DNA from: Gammaproteobacteria bacterium
GTDB lineage: Bacteria; Pseudomonadota; Gammaproteobacteria; Pseudomonadales; Azotimanducaceae
NCBI GenBank assembly: GCA_021773555.1
Contig: JAJFKA010000031.1
Span: forward strand, 1 to 64,000
Reading direction: 5' to 3'
DNA: 64,000 bases
Part shown: in pieces, positions 35,898 to 45,600 of the stretch
How positions within the stretch are numbered: the first letter of the stretch is position 1
Layout of the letters: each line of letters opens with the position of its first letter
The notes under the pieces: model-generated
Seen by the model: only the letters and a program-made list of their open reading frames with translations
What the model was told of the DNA's origin: nothing
The model's database searches: none
Translations under genes and position numbers: made by a program

Positions 35898-36667
35898 ACG
35901 CAGCGCTGGCCACCTGTCCTGAATGGCACTCACCACCGGCATCGATACCAGGAGTGCTAAGAGCACTTGATGGACACTCAAACCAGTCATTTCTCGTCAC
36001 CGCCGATTCTCGCCGATGGGTAGTCAAACTGCTCAACCAGACGGATCACGGAATTGATCAGCATAGCCAGGTAGTTGCAGAGTCGGCTGCGTTTGCAGCG
36101 GGTTTATCACCGAGAATCGTTTTCCGTTCAGCTTCTGTAGTGATCTCGGAATTCATAGATGGTAGGCATCCGGATGGCTCGCACATCGGTGCCATCGCAG
36201 ATCTGTTCAGCGCGATTCACTCGATCAAGGCACCCCTCAAACCACTTGACCTGGAAGCGCATCTCGCCAACTACTATGCGCAGGTGCGATCAAAAACCCG
36301 GATCGCTTCACTTTATAAAAGATTCAACGCGTTGCCAAAACCGGCGCCCATCGCAGGTGTCTTCTGTCACAATGACCTGACCGCGGAAAACATGCTCACA
36401 ACCGGCAGCAGGATTTATGCCCTGGACTGGGAGTATGCAAGGCTATCAGACCCTGCGTTCGACCTCGCGGTATTCAGCTATTCGGCGCAACTGGACGAAT
36501 CGGACTTATCCGCACTTGTTTTGGCATATCAGCACAGCATTCCCGACCTGTTCGAACGAATTCGATACTTCGAGCGCTGTTACGGACTCATCGAAATCCT
36601 CTGGTGGACACTTCGGAGTAGCCCCCCACGAGACAAGATCGCGCATCTTGACCTGCTGCTGTCGTGA
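35858..36667 (+). CDS. Thiamine-kinase-like (choline/aminoglycoside kinase fold) phosphotransferase
   Basis: A 269-residue kinase of the APH/choline kinase fold. HSNQSFLVTADSRRWVVKLLN holds the ATP-binding Lys, FCHNDLTAENML is the Brenner motif with the catalytic Asp, and ALDWEYARLSDPAFDLAVFS holds the Mg-binding Asp. In this operon it should phosphorylate imported thiamine and so trap it. A second step to TPP would need a thiamine monophosphate kinase elsewhere. The GTG start at 35858 overlaps the PnuC gene by 40 bases; no clear later start with a ribosome site is seen. Confidence 0.87.
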   Translation: MAQNIPTVTSDRLNAALATCPEWHSPPASIPGVLRALDGHSNQSFLVTADSRRWVVKLLNQTDHGIDQHSQVVAESAAFAAGLSPRIVFRSASVVISEFIDGRHPDGSHIGAIADLFSAIHSIKAPLKPLDLEAHLANYYAQVRSKTRIASLYKRFNALPKPAPIAGVFCHNDLTAENMLTTGSRIYALDWEYARLSDPAFDLAVFSYSAQLDESDLSALVLAYQHSIPDLFERIRYFERCYGLIEILWWTLRSSPPRDKIAHLDLLLS

Positions 36668-36748
36668 CCCTGGGCTAATGTGACGGATTCTTTGCCATTG
36701 ACCGCCATAGTTGGTTATCCTTTAGCGTAACAACCCTGCGAGCATCCC

Positions 36749-37912
36749 ATGATCACGTCAAAACCCTTAAGTGGCCTGAAGGTGCTGGATTTTTCTGCAG
36801 TCTACGCAGGCCCTATCTGCGCACGTATGCTCTCAGACTGCGGGGCAGAAGTGACAAAAGTTGAACCCTTGCAAGGTGGTGACATCACCCGCGGACCTCA
36901 TGGCAACTCGCGTATCTTCGCGCATTTTAACGCCGGGAAACGCAGCATTGCAGTAGACCTCAAGGCGGCAGAAGGCCAAAAAATAGCGAAGGCTTTAATC
37001 GCTCAGGCTGATGTTGTTATCGAAAATTTTCGTCCGGGAATTATGAAACGATTTGGTCTGGACTATGAAACACTGAAACAGGAATTCCCCCGCATTGTCT
37101 ATTGCTCGATTTCCGGGTTTGGCCAGAACGGACCCTTTCGTGACCGCGCCGCGTACGCTCCCATCGCCCATGCTTCCAGTGGCTTTGATATTGCGCACCT
37201 GGAGTCACAGGGTGAAAGCCAGACGCGACCGTCAGTCTGGGGAATCATGATCGCGGATATGCTTACCGGAAGCTACGCTTTCGGAGCCATCCAAACGGCG
37301 CTTCTCGGCCGCGCCTCCTCAGACAAGGGAGACTTTATTGATGTCTCCATGATGGAGTCGATGATTTCACTCATCCCGGGACAGGTGCAGGCCGCCCAGG
37401 TTGAAAAACCACCTGCAGCAGGTGGTTTTCACCCCATCAGCGTTAGTGACGGATTTGTCATGATCTGTATTGTTTCTGAAAAAAACCTGCAAGGTCTCGC
37501 CAGGGCAATGGAAAGGCCAGCGCTTTTACAGGATGAACGATTCGGTCGAACCCAGCGGCACAAGCATATGCCCGAATTTATCAGCGAAATTGAATCCTGG
37601 TCATCGGGACTTTCCGCGATAAAGTGTGAGCAAGCCCTCAATGATACCGGCGTGCCCTGCAGTATGTATGTTGCACCCGCTGAGTTGTTCGATCATCCCC
37701 AGGTTGTATCCCGTAAAGTCTTCACCAGACTGAATGACGCGAGAGGCGAATTTGTTATCCAAAACGCGCCATTTCATTTCTCGGGCTCGGATACAACAAC
37801 ATCAACGGAAGTACCCGAACTCGGACAACACACAGACGAAATTCTGTCAACGAAGCTTGGCTTCGACGCCGCGGAGGTTAAAAATCTCCGGGTCCAGGGG
37901 GTAGTGGGATGA
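36749..37912 (+). CDS. CaiB/BaiF class III CoA-transferase
   Basis: A 387-residue family III CoA-transferase. LKVLDFSAVYAGPICARMLSDCGAEVTKVEPLQGGDITR, IVYCSISGFGQNGPFRDRAAYAPIAHASSG and DKGDFIDVSMMESMI are standard, and the Asp of GIMIADMLTG matches the position of the acyl-carrying Asp in formyl-CoA transferase. It moves CoA between carboxylic acids. The gene contains a 25-base perfect hairpin at 37405-37429. Its stop overlaps the phosphoesterase start (ATGA), so the pair is cotranscribed, an uncommon partnership. Confidence 0.92.
   Translation: MITSKPLSGLKVLDFSAVYAGPICARMLSDCGAEVTKVEPLQGGDITRGPHGNSRIFAHFNAGKRSIAVDLKAAEGQKIAKALIAQADVVIENFRPGIMKRFGLDYETLKQEFPRIVYCSISGFGQNGPFRDRAAYAPIAHASSGFDIAHLESQGESQTRPSVWGIMIADMLTGSYAFGAIQTALLGRASSDKGDFIDVSMMESMISLIPGQVQAAQVEKPPAAGGFHPISVSDGFVMICIVSEKNLQGLARAMERPALLQDERFGRTQRHKHMPEFISEIESWSSGLSAIKCEQALNDTGVPCSMYVAPAELFDHPQVVSRKVFTRLNDARGEFVIQNAPFHFSGSDTTTSTEVPELGQHTDEILSTKLGFDAAEVKNLRVQGVVG
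37405..37429 (+). other. 25-base perfect hairpin inside the CoA-transferase gene
   Basis: AAAACCACCTGC (37405-37416), one base, then GCAGGTGGTTTT (37418-37429). The right arm ends in TTTT. It encodes KPPAAGGF in the protein. Shape and T-run resemble an intrinsic terminator or an operator; inside a reading frame it may be chance or a pause site. Confidence 0.55.
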
Positions 37913-38634
37913 CCGTAATTTATCAGGTGACCGATACTCACGTACCGGTGGAGGATAAACCGTCGAAAAAAAACTTCCGGCTGTTAATGGAGTATGTGAA
38001 CGAGAACCCTGTCGAACTGCTAACCATTACCGGCGATCTGCCGTCACGCGATGGTGACGCTGAGGCCTATCGCTGGATGAAGCAACAGCTACCCGTCAAC
38101 CAGCGAACCGTTATTATCCCGGGTAATCACGATGACGACGACGTGCTCTATGAAGTTTTTGGTCGCGAACGCTGTGTGAATCCGGACTTTGTGCACATGA
38201 TACCGCTGGATGAAATCGATGTGTTTTTCACCAATACCGGTTCGGGCCAGTTTCCGGAAGATCAGCTAGAGGGTCTTAATGACGCAAGGCCCGATTCAAT
38301 TTTGTTCACCCACTATCCAACCCGGGCGATATCCGACGGATTTATGGACAGAACCTATCCACTGGCAGATGTCGCTGCTGTTGACAGGGCAATCGCGGCA
38401 ACGCCTATTCGTCATGTCTTCTGCGGGCATTTTCACGCAGCACATACGAGTCAGGGTAGTTATGATCTGCATGTCACCCCATCACCTGCTTTCGAAATCG
38501 AGTTGAACGAAGCCGAAATCAAACTCAGCCCCGGTCGTATTCCGCTACGGAAAATAACAATTGAAGGTCGCCTGACCAGCAGCGAAATTATCTATCTTGA
38601 CGACGCGCCTGCTCACCGGGACGTGTCAGATTAA
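37909..38634 (+). CDS. Metallophosphoesterase, cAMP-phosphodiesterase-like
   Basis: A 241-residue calcineurin-like phosphoesterase. The metal motifs are in order: DTHV (D-x-H), ITGDLPSRDGD (GD), PGNHDDDD (GNHD), FTHYP and CGHFHAAH (GHxH). This is the class III cAMP phosphodiesterase / CpdA type by pattern, with two metal ions in the active site. The substrate could be a cyclic nucleotide or another phosphodiester. It is translationally coupled to the CoA-transferase upstream. It is followed by the repeat copy B. Confidence 0.88.
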   Translation: MTVIYQVTDTHVPVEDKPSKKNFRLLMEYVNENPVELLTITGDLPSRDGDAEAYRWMKQQLPVNQRTVIIPGNHDDDDVLYEVFGRERCVNPDFVHMIPLDEIDVFFTNTGSGQFPEDQLEGLNDARPDSILFTHYPTRAISDGFMDRTYPLADVAAVDRAIAATPIRHVFCGHFHAAHTSQGSYDLHVTPSPAFEIELNEAEIKLSPGRIPLRKITIEGRLTSSEIIYLDDAPAHRDVSD

Positions 38635-38671
38635 CTGAACTCGGCCAGAAGTTTTCTCAGAATCGAATGTC

Positions 38672-38793
38672 GCTTACTTAACATTGAACCGGGTTATTTC
38701 GCAGAAGGTACAGTGGTTCCTTTCCTCCGCGGCTTGCGGCTCTCCGAGCTCCCCTCACTTGGTCGAAAGCCCCTACGGGTCCGATGGCGGCCG
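38672..38793. repeat. Partial, inverted copy of the 29.3-kb repeat (copy B)
   Basis: The reverse complement of about 38675-38793 matches 29371-29491: the stretch from GGCCGCCATCGGACCC to the GGAAAGGAACCACTG end has four differences in some 95 bases, and the match goes on for about 30 bases beyond the terminal repeat (CCGGTTCA, TGTTAAGTAAG). The left half of the element is absent. It ends against the stop codon of the aldo/keto reductase gene at 38794. Confidence 0.8.
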
Positions 38794-39822
38794 CTACAGA
38801 TATCCGCCACTCGTCCAGCGGCGATGATTGCTGATCTTCTGATCACGGCCCCCTGCTTGTGCGGACAGCATGTCATGAGGGAAACCAGGAGAAATCGAGC
38901 TGATGGCATTCAGCCGTTCCATCTGCGGCTCATCAAGCTCAACTGACAGGCAGCCGAGGTTTTCCTCAAGCTGTGCGACCGTTCTCGCGCCAACCAGCGG
39001 AATGATGTTGGCAGGACCACGTAACAACCAGGCAATCGCAACCTGCGTCGCCGTCACCCCTAACTCATCTGCAACCGCAACTACTTCGGCCGCGATACCA
39101 AGCGCGCGATCATCGATCCTGCCGCGCATCGCAGCCCTGCCCTCGGCCTCAGGATTAATGTTGTACTTTCCACTCAGGATGCCGGACCCGACAATACCCC
39201 AGGGTGTCACTGCAATATCCAGGGCCCGTGACATGGGCAGCAGTTCCCGTTCAACACTCCGGTCAATCAGGCTGTAACGAATCTGCAACCCGACGAATTG
39301 TGACCAGCCGCGAAGTTCAGCGAGCATATTCGCCCTGGAGACTACCCACGCAGGTGTATCAGAAATTCCTACGTAGAGCACTTTACCCTGGGTTACCAGA
39401 TCATCAAGGCCACGCATCAGTTCTTCTGTTGGCGTTGATGCATCCCAGGCATGCGCCCAGTACAGATCGATGTAGTCCGTATCGAGTCGTTTCAAACTGG
39501 CATGAACCGAATCCATCATATTCTTGCGAGAATTTCCACTGGCGTTGACGTCCCTGCCGCGCATGGCGCCCGTGTATTTGGTCGCGACAACCACACGTTC
39601 CCGATCGCCTTTAAGAAAATCTCCGAGAAAAAGTTCACTGGTACCGCGGTTATAGACATTGGCGGTGTCCACGAAATTACCACCCGCTTCCCGAAACGTC
39701 TCGTAAACCGTGCGGGCTTCTTCACGGTCCACCCCAATGCCGGTTTCTGTGCCGAAGGTCATGGCACCCAGTGCCAGTTCCGAAACCTTAAGACCACTCT
39801 TACCCAACAGTTTGTATTTCAT
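38794..39822 (-). CDS. Aldo/keto reductase
   Basis: A 342-residue full-length AKR. KYKLLGKSGLKVSELALGAMTFG opens it; the tetrad is Asp and Tyr in FVDTANVYNRG, Lys in VVVATKYTG and His in YWAHAWD. TPWGIVGSGILSGKY and the NADPH-binding IPLVGARTVAQLEENLG near the end fit the AKR11-13-like group. It reduces aldehydes or ketones with NADPH. The last eight or nine residues lie next to the repeat element, which may have supplied the present stop codon. Confidence 0.92.
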   Translation of the reverse strand: MKYKLLGKSGLKVSELALGAMTFGTETGIGVDREEARTVYETFREAGGNFVDTANVYNRGTSELFLGDFLKGDRERVVVATKYTGAMRGRDVNASGNSRKNMMDSVHASLKRLDTDYIDLYWAHAWDASTPTEELMRGLDDLVTQGKVLYVGISDTPAWVVSRANMLAELRGWSQFVGLQIRYSLIDRSVERELLPMSRALDIAVTPWGIVGSGILSGKYNINPEAEGRAAMRGRIDDRALGIAAEVVAVADELGVTATQVAIAWLLRGPANIIPLVGARTVAQLEENLGCLSVELDEPQMERLNAISSISPGFPHDMLSAQAGGRDQKISNHRRWTSGGYL

Positions 39823-39848
39823 CTGTTTTCCCGCTGCTCCTGAAATTG

Positions 39849-41027
39849 TCAGTCCGGTAAGCCAAGCACACGCTTGGCAATGATATTCATCTGGATTTCG
39901 TTGGTGCCGCCATAGATCGTCATAGCGCGACTGGACAGAAAACCACGCGTTGATTCAATCTCGTCTTCTGTAAACCCGTCCGACTGCCAGCCATATCCTT
40001 GACTGCCCATCAACTGCAATTTGAAGTCGGCGATATCACGGCCAAGGGTCGCACCATATAACTTGAAAATTGAAGTCGCCTCGCCAGGCGTCGCCCCGGA
40101 TGTGTTTTCTTCTCTTGCCCGTTTCTGGGTGATTCGAAAGCTGTGCTGGTCCATGGTAAATCTCACCACGGTATCGCGCATCACTGCATCACTGATTCGA
40201 CCCGCAGGCGTAACGCCTACATAGCTGGCCGCAGTCTCCGCCAGCATGTTGCGACGCACTGCCTGCCGTGCACCGGCACGCAATCCTCCCTGGCCTGATC
40301 GTTCATGCTGGAGCAGTCTTTTACCCACGGTCCAGCCGCGATTCAGCTGCCCAACGAGATCATCTTTTCGTGCCACGGCGTCATCAAAAAAGGTTTCGCA
40401 GAAGGGTGAGTTGCCTGATATCAATTTGATCGGTTTAACGGTGACGCCAGGCTGGTTCATGTCGATCAGAATAAAACTGATGCCCTCATGCTTCGCTGCA
40501 TTCGGGTCGGTCCGGACCAGGGTGAATATCCAGTCAGCGAAGTTAGCGCCAGATGTCCAGATTTTCTGACCATTGATCTGGAACACATCGCCTTTGTCGA
40601 TCATTTTGGTTTGCAGCGCAGCCAGGTCGGAACCAGCGCCTGGTTCCGAGTAGCCCTGACACCAGGCAATGTCGCCCATCGCAATACATGGCAGGTGGCG
40701 TAACTTTTGATCTTCCGTCCCGTATTCCAACAGGGTTGGGCCGATCATGGAAACGCCCATGCCGCCGATGGGTACGCGCGCCTTGATAGCGCCCAGTTCT
40801 TCCTGAAGAATCTGGTTTTGTTCGGCCGATAAGCCACCACCACCATATTCCTTTGGCCAGAGCGGCACCGTCCAGCCACGGCTACCGAGTTCGTGTCGCC
40901 AGGCAAGCAACGCGGGGTCTTTCATGGGCCGCTTGGTACCGATCGTTATTGGTTCTCCACGTCCTCGCGCGGCGGGTGGACAATGGGTTTCAAGCCAGTC
41001 TCTAACTTCTTCACGAAAGTCCTGCAA
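39849..41027 (-). CDS. Acyl-CoA dehydrogenase, large-substrate type
   Basis: A 392-residue flavoprotein. GWTVPLWPKEYGGGGLSAEQNQILQEEL, GDIAWCQGYSEPGAGSDLAALQTKM, NGQKIWTSGANFADWIFTLVRTD and MTIYGGTNEIQMNIIAKRVLGLPD are typical of the group used for bulky or steroid-like acyl-CoAs. The position of the usual base (E in xEGT) is Gly here (YGGT), common in this subgroup, where another residue is used. It ends 27 bases ahead of the AKR start, so these may be cotranscribed. The TTG start at 41027 has AAGGAAG upstream, and a TTGTTC/GAACAA palindrome lies 22 bases before it. Confidence 0.9.
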   Translation of the reverse strand: MQDFREEVRDWLETHCPPAARGRGEPITIGTKRPMKDPALLAWRHELGSRGWTVPLWPKEYGGGGLSAEQNQILQEELGAIKARVPIGGMGVSMIGPTLLEYGTEDQKLRHLPCIAMGDIAWCQGYSEPGAGSDLAALQTKMIDKGDVFQINGQKIWTSGANFADWIFTLVRTDPNAAKHEGISFILIDMNQPGVTVKPIKLISGNSPFCETFFDDAVARKDDLVGQLNRGWTVGKRLLQHERSGQGGLRAGARQAVRRNMLAETAASYVGVTPAGRISDAVMRDTVVRFTMDQHSFRITQKRAREENTSGATPGEATSIFKLYGATLGRDIADFKLQLMGSQGYGWQSDGFTEDEIESTRGFLSSRAMTIYGGTNEIQMNIIAKRVLGLPD

Positions 41028-41048
41028 TTATTGCTTCCTTATAGAGTT

Positions 41049-41061
41049 TTGTTCGGAACAA
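41049..41061. promoter_or_regulatory. Palindrome ahead of acyl-CoA dehydrogenase, possible operator
   Basis: TTGTTC-G-GAACAA, a 13-base perfect odd palindrome. It lies 22-34 bases before the start codon of the minus-strand acyl-CoA dehydrogenase, between an AT-rich stretch and the ribosome site, where a repressor would act. No regulator gene adjoins it. Confidence 0.3.
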
Positions 41062-41152
41062 TATACTCCCGCAGCAAATCAGAGAGCAAACTGTGGGTTC
41101 ACCGGAGTACTGGAAAAGACAGATCCAGCCAGGGGCCGGGTCTCACCTGCTG

Positions 41153-41539
41153 CTATTGCATCAGAATGACAGTTTTGTCGTCCTCGACCGTGCCAGAGTA
41201 ATTTGGATTCAGGCTATAACTCACTTCGCCATCCTCTCGGCCACGATCAAGGAAGTCCATCAAACAGATTTGTTCCAGACGATAATAAAGTTCGCGGTCA
41301 GGGATGAATGAGAATTTTTCCTGCAAATGGGTAATGGAGGCTGTTTTTTTTGCTTCCATATATTGAAGAATCTGAAGCTGTGTGCCGGTAAGTGTGTTGC
41401 GTATTTGCCACCAGTTTACCGGTGGTTCTGCTGCTGGCTCAGCGACTTCCGGGCTACCGCTATTACCAACCTTGCCCAGCAAGTACCCGAGACAGACCCC
41501 AACGACCAGCGCGACACCCAGCTCAAGCATGTTATCCAT
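41153..41539 (-). CDS. Membrane-anchored protein with a winged-helix-like domain, unknown
   Basis: A 128-residue protein with a short N-terminal membrane segment (LELGVALVVGVCLGYLLG, about residues 5-22), a Pro/Ala/Glu linker, and a C-terminal region (TGTQLQILQYMEAKKTASITHLQEKFSFIPDRELYYRLEQICLMDFL) that reads like a three-helix winged-helix unit with a LTxxQxxIL opening and a YRLxQL recognition helix. A strand pair follows (EDGEVSYSLNPNY). It may be a membrane-tethered regulator, but this rests on pattern only. It sits alone between two metabolic genes. Confidence 0.6.
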   Translation of the reverse strand: MDNMLELGVALVVGVCLGYLLGKVGNSGSPEVAEPAAEPPVNWWQIRNTLTGTQLQILQYMEAKKTASITHLQEKFSFIPDRELYYRLEQICLMDFLDRGREDGEVSYSLNPNYSGTVEDDKTVILMQ

Positions 41540-41563
41540 CTGTGTTCTCCTGTCTTGTCTAGA

Positions 41564-42613
41564 TTATTTTCTAAAGGACCCGGTCAGAAATGCTTCATTG
41601 ACACAATTCTCCAGACGCCCGGTTCGCAAATACTTGAGTGCCACAGTAATACCTTTGGTCCGCATATCATAGAGGCTCTGGGGTGTGTAAAACGCAGAAT
41701 GGGGGGTAATCAGCAGTCTATCCCTGATCCAATCCTGCTCCTCATGCCAGGCCTTGATCAGCGCTCGGTCAAGGCTCGCGGGCTCTTCCGGCAAAACATC
41801 CAGACCTGCCCCACCAATTTGCCCGGACTTCATGGCGTCATGAAGCGCATCTATATCGACAACCTCCCCCCGCGCTGCATTGATGAGTACCAGCCCGGGT
41901 TTGGCATGACTCAGCACCTCTGCAGTAATCATATCCCGGGTTTCCGTGTTCAGCGGAACATGCAGGCTGATGATGTCCGACTCCGCAAAAATCTGCTCCA
42001 GGGATTCGCTGCGTTTGATTCCCAGGGCCAGATCAGAGCCATTGCTTTTATAGGGATCGAAAAAAGAGACATCCATACCAAATGCCTTGCAGCGCAAGGT
42101 CATCGCCGTACCAATTCTACCCAGCCCGACGATACCCATTTTCGCAACGGATAATCGCAATGCCAGCGGATGGTCCATCGCCCGCCAGTTCCCGCGGGGA
42201 TCCTTACGCGCCTGGTTATCGTAACGGTTGATACCCTTCATCAATCCCAACAGCAGACCCATGGCGTGATCAGCTACATCCTGGGTACCATAGTCCGGTA
42301 CGTGACAGACCGGAATGCCGCACGCCGCATACTTTTTAAGATCAATGTTGTCGAATCCAACCTTGGGGGTCACAAATATCCTGCATTTCGCCAGCTTATC
42401 CATCTCACCTTCGCTCACTGGGTCTGGCGTTGAAATCAGTGCATCAGCCGTGGCCCATTGCTCGTCAGTCACCTCAGAAGGGTCACGGACGAACATGCAA
42501 TCAACTTCGCTGCCGGCCGTTTCTCTCTCTGCAAGGTAATCATCAGGCCATCGCATAAAGGGCCAAAGTAGTTTGATAGACATCAGCATCGCCATTTCAT
42601 CGGGAAAAGCCAT
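41564..42613 (-). CDS. D-2-hydroxyacid dehydrogenase, CtBP-like
   Basis: A 349-residue NAD-dependent dehydrogenase. IFVTPKVGFDNIDLKKYAACGIPVCHVPDYGTQDVADHAMGLLL, the dinucleotide motif VGLGRIGTAM, the catalytic Arg in LINAARGEVVDIDAL, Glu in VLPEEPAS and His in ITPHSAFYT are all present. The VPDYGTQDVADHA stretch is like C-terminal-binding-protein dehydrogenases. It should interconvert a D-2-hydroxy acid and a 2-keto acid. It is divergent from the long permease-VCBS gene with about 80 bases between. Confidence 0.9.
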   Translation of the reverse strand: MAFPDEMAMLMSIKLLWPFMRWPDDYLAERETAGSEVDCMFVRDPSEVTDEQWATADALISTPDPVSEGEMDKLAKCRIFVTPKVGFDNIDLKKYAACGIPVCHVPDYGTQDVADHAMGLLLGLMKGINRYDNQARKDPRGNWRAMDHPLALRLSVAKMGIVGLGRIGTAMTLRCKAFGMDVSFFDPYKSNGSDLALGIKRSESLEQIFAESDIISLHVPLNTETRDMITAEVLSHAKPGLVLINAARGEVVDIDALHDAMKSGQIGGAGLDVLPEEPASLDRALIKAWHEEQDWIRDRLLITPHSAFYTPQSLYDMRTKGITVALKYLRTGRLENCVNEAFLTGSFRK

Positions 42614-42693
42614 TCTATTGTCATAAACCGGTGCGGTCCAGTTTGTATCAACCCCGACAATGTATACACTTTCCAGTTCCGAGCAGGAGATTT

Positions 42694-45600
42694 GTGCCCA
42701 TCAAGAAAGTTGTATTTTTATCCGCGATCGCACTGATATTACTCAGTGTATTCCTGTCGCAATCCCGCGCGCCTGCGCTGGATCAAAAAGCGCGGATGGG
42801 TCTGCGCACCGACATATCAGCAATTGCATTCGATACCGTGTTCACGGTCAGCAGGGAAGCGCCGTATCTGGAGCGGGTTTTCAAGAGTGCGGTTAACTGG
42901 TCCTATACCAACTGGAAGGGAATGACCTTTGGCGTGTTGTTTGGCGCAACCCTGCTGACGCTTATGCGTTCACTGCCGCTATGGCGATTACCCGCGAACG
43001 GATTTCTCGCCGCACTACAGGGGTTGATAGGCGGCGCGCCACTAGGCGTCTGTGTTAACTGTGCCACGCCCATCGCCCAGGGATTACATCGCGCTGGTAT
43101 CCGGCTCGAGACTATGCTGGCCATGCTGACTGCGAGTCCGACACTAAATCTCATCGTCATCACCATGATGCTCTCGTTATTCAGCTGGTATTTCGTATTG
43201 ATCAAACTGGTTGCAACGATCTTATTCATTGCCGTACTCATACCGCTGTTGGTGGCACTGTGGATCAGGATCTCACCGGGTTCATCATCAACAATCGTGA
43301 ATCCTGTACCGTACAAATCGATTCCGAACGCGGCCCTGGCGACGGGTGTTGAATGGCGGTCAGTACTCTGGCAGAGCCTGCGTGAATTGCTCCAGAACCT
43401 GTGGTTCCTGGTTCGCATTACGCTGCCGTTGATGATACTTGCGGGGATACTCGGTGCGCTGCTGGTTGAATCAGTTGCCCTGGAAACCGTGGCAAATCTC
43501 GAGCCAGGCATTCCTTCCTATTTTCTGGTGGCAATGATCGGGGTATTTCTACCGGTACCGATTGCCTTTGATGTCATTATTACCTCAGCGCTGATCAGCA
43601 TCGGTTTACCGGTCGGCCTGGCCATGACTCTGTTCTTCTCTCTGTCCATTTTCAGTATTTTCCCGGCGATGATTATCGCGAGGGACATTTCGATAAAACT
43701 GAGTGCATTGCTGACCCTGATGATTATCACCTTTTCGATACTGCTGGGTCTGATCACAGAGCAGATTGACGACAGGTTTGTTGCCGACCAGAAATCCCGC
43801 ATTGACGAAGGCCTGGCGGCACTGGATTCTGCTTCTGTAACCCCGACAACGAAGCCAGTGATGGATCAGCTGGCTGCCAGAATTGAGGCTGCGCAGACCC
43901 AGTGCGCGGCCACCTTCGATGATCCGTCAACTTGCCTTAACAACCTGCTCAAAGCCAATGCATTTGGGTTCATCGATCAGGATTTGTGCGATACGCTGAC
44001 ACCGATTGCGGCTGATCTCGAGACAGTTTGCCGACAGCAGCTCAAAGTCTCGACGCAAGCCAGGGATGCAATTAATGGTGGAGACATGTCACTTTGCAGT
44101 TCAACTGATTGTCAGACGGCCTACCTGAACGCCACCAGTTACCTTCCGAACGCACTGGGTCGTTGCGCCGACCTCATTGATAAATCGCGAACCCCACTTT
44201 GCCGAAAGGTGGTACTGCACAATCGCATTACCCATTTTCGCAGTCAGGCAGCCTGTGAATCTGACCTGACAGCCACCGAACAAGACTATTGCCAGTCGGA
44301 AGTTCAGGCGCGTATTGCCATGGAGCAGATGGATATTGAGGTCTGTACTCGCCTCAAAGACCCACAGGCAAAGTTGAGTTGTCTCGCAGTCGTTACCCAG
44401 ACAAAAGTGATTGATGCCGGAGACGGTTTCAACTGTCGTGATTTACCCAGATTAAGCGCCACACCCTATAACCTGAAGGCCAGGTGCGAGGAAATTCAAC
44501 AGCAGCACAGAGCGCTGAAAACCCGCGACGTTAATCTGTGTCCCGAAAACAATCCTTTTGAGTTGCAGAACTGTCGGACAGAAGTCATCCGACTTCGCCT
44601 GCAGGATGCCTTCAGTCGCGCGCCGGAAATGCTGGTGGACGCATCAACCGGCGTGCTACCGGATGCAGAACCTCACCACTTACCTGAATCCCTGCCGATT
44701 ACCACAATCGTTGATCGAGCGGACCTGAAAGTAGACATGGTGCAGCTGGTTGAAAGAAAAGCCGCCACCGGTCAGTTCCTGCGGCATGCCGGGCGAGACA
44801 TCGGGATCAACCACACCTGGCAGATCAACGCGACCGATCTTTACGAACCCTTCTTATACGGTAAAGGCATCAGTTCAGGCGATATCAATCGTGACGGCTA
44901 TCCGGACCTGGCCGTGGCTTTTGAACGGGGAATATACATTTACAGCAATCTCGGCGACGGATCTTTTGCACTCTCCGCAACATTACTCCCAGATTCGGAA
45001 TTTAATGCTTTCGTGACCGCGCTGGTGGATATCGATAATGACGGCTGGCTCGATCTGTTCTCCTCTGCCTACGGTGGCAGGCAGATATTTTATCTGAATC
45101 AGCGGGGATCATTCACTAACGACACCCTGGTTGCATTGGGTAATCCCGAATCAACTACCCTCACCATGGCGGCAGGATTCGCGGATCTGGACCAGGATGG
45201 CGACCTGGATGTTGTCCTGGGTAAATGGGCCCACGGTATCGAGCGACACTTCCGCAGTACCGGCGCTGACAACCAGCTATGGCTTAATAACGCAGGGGAG
45301 CTCACCAGAACTTCCTTTTTTGACGCGGACCCACCGGGCCAGACCCTGTCAATCCTGTTGTCTGACCTGAACGGGGACTCGATCGCGGACATTGTCACCG
45401 GTAACGACCGGCAGGTCCCGGACATATTCCATTTTTCGACAGGTAAGCTCAGCTACCAGCATCCACCTGCGGGGACGATCCCGCAAACCTCACTGAACAC
45501 CATGAGTTATGAATCGGCAGACTTTAATAACGATCTCAAAGCCGACCTGTTTTCCAGTGATATGACGTTCAGCGGATTTGGCCACGAAGATTACTGTACA

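Noticed and set aside
43518-43802. Frames opposite the permease part of the fusion gene
   Set aside because: Antisense shadows with no start signal.
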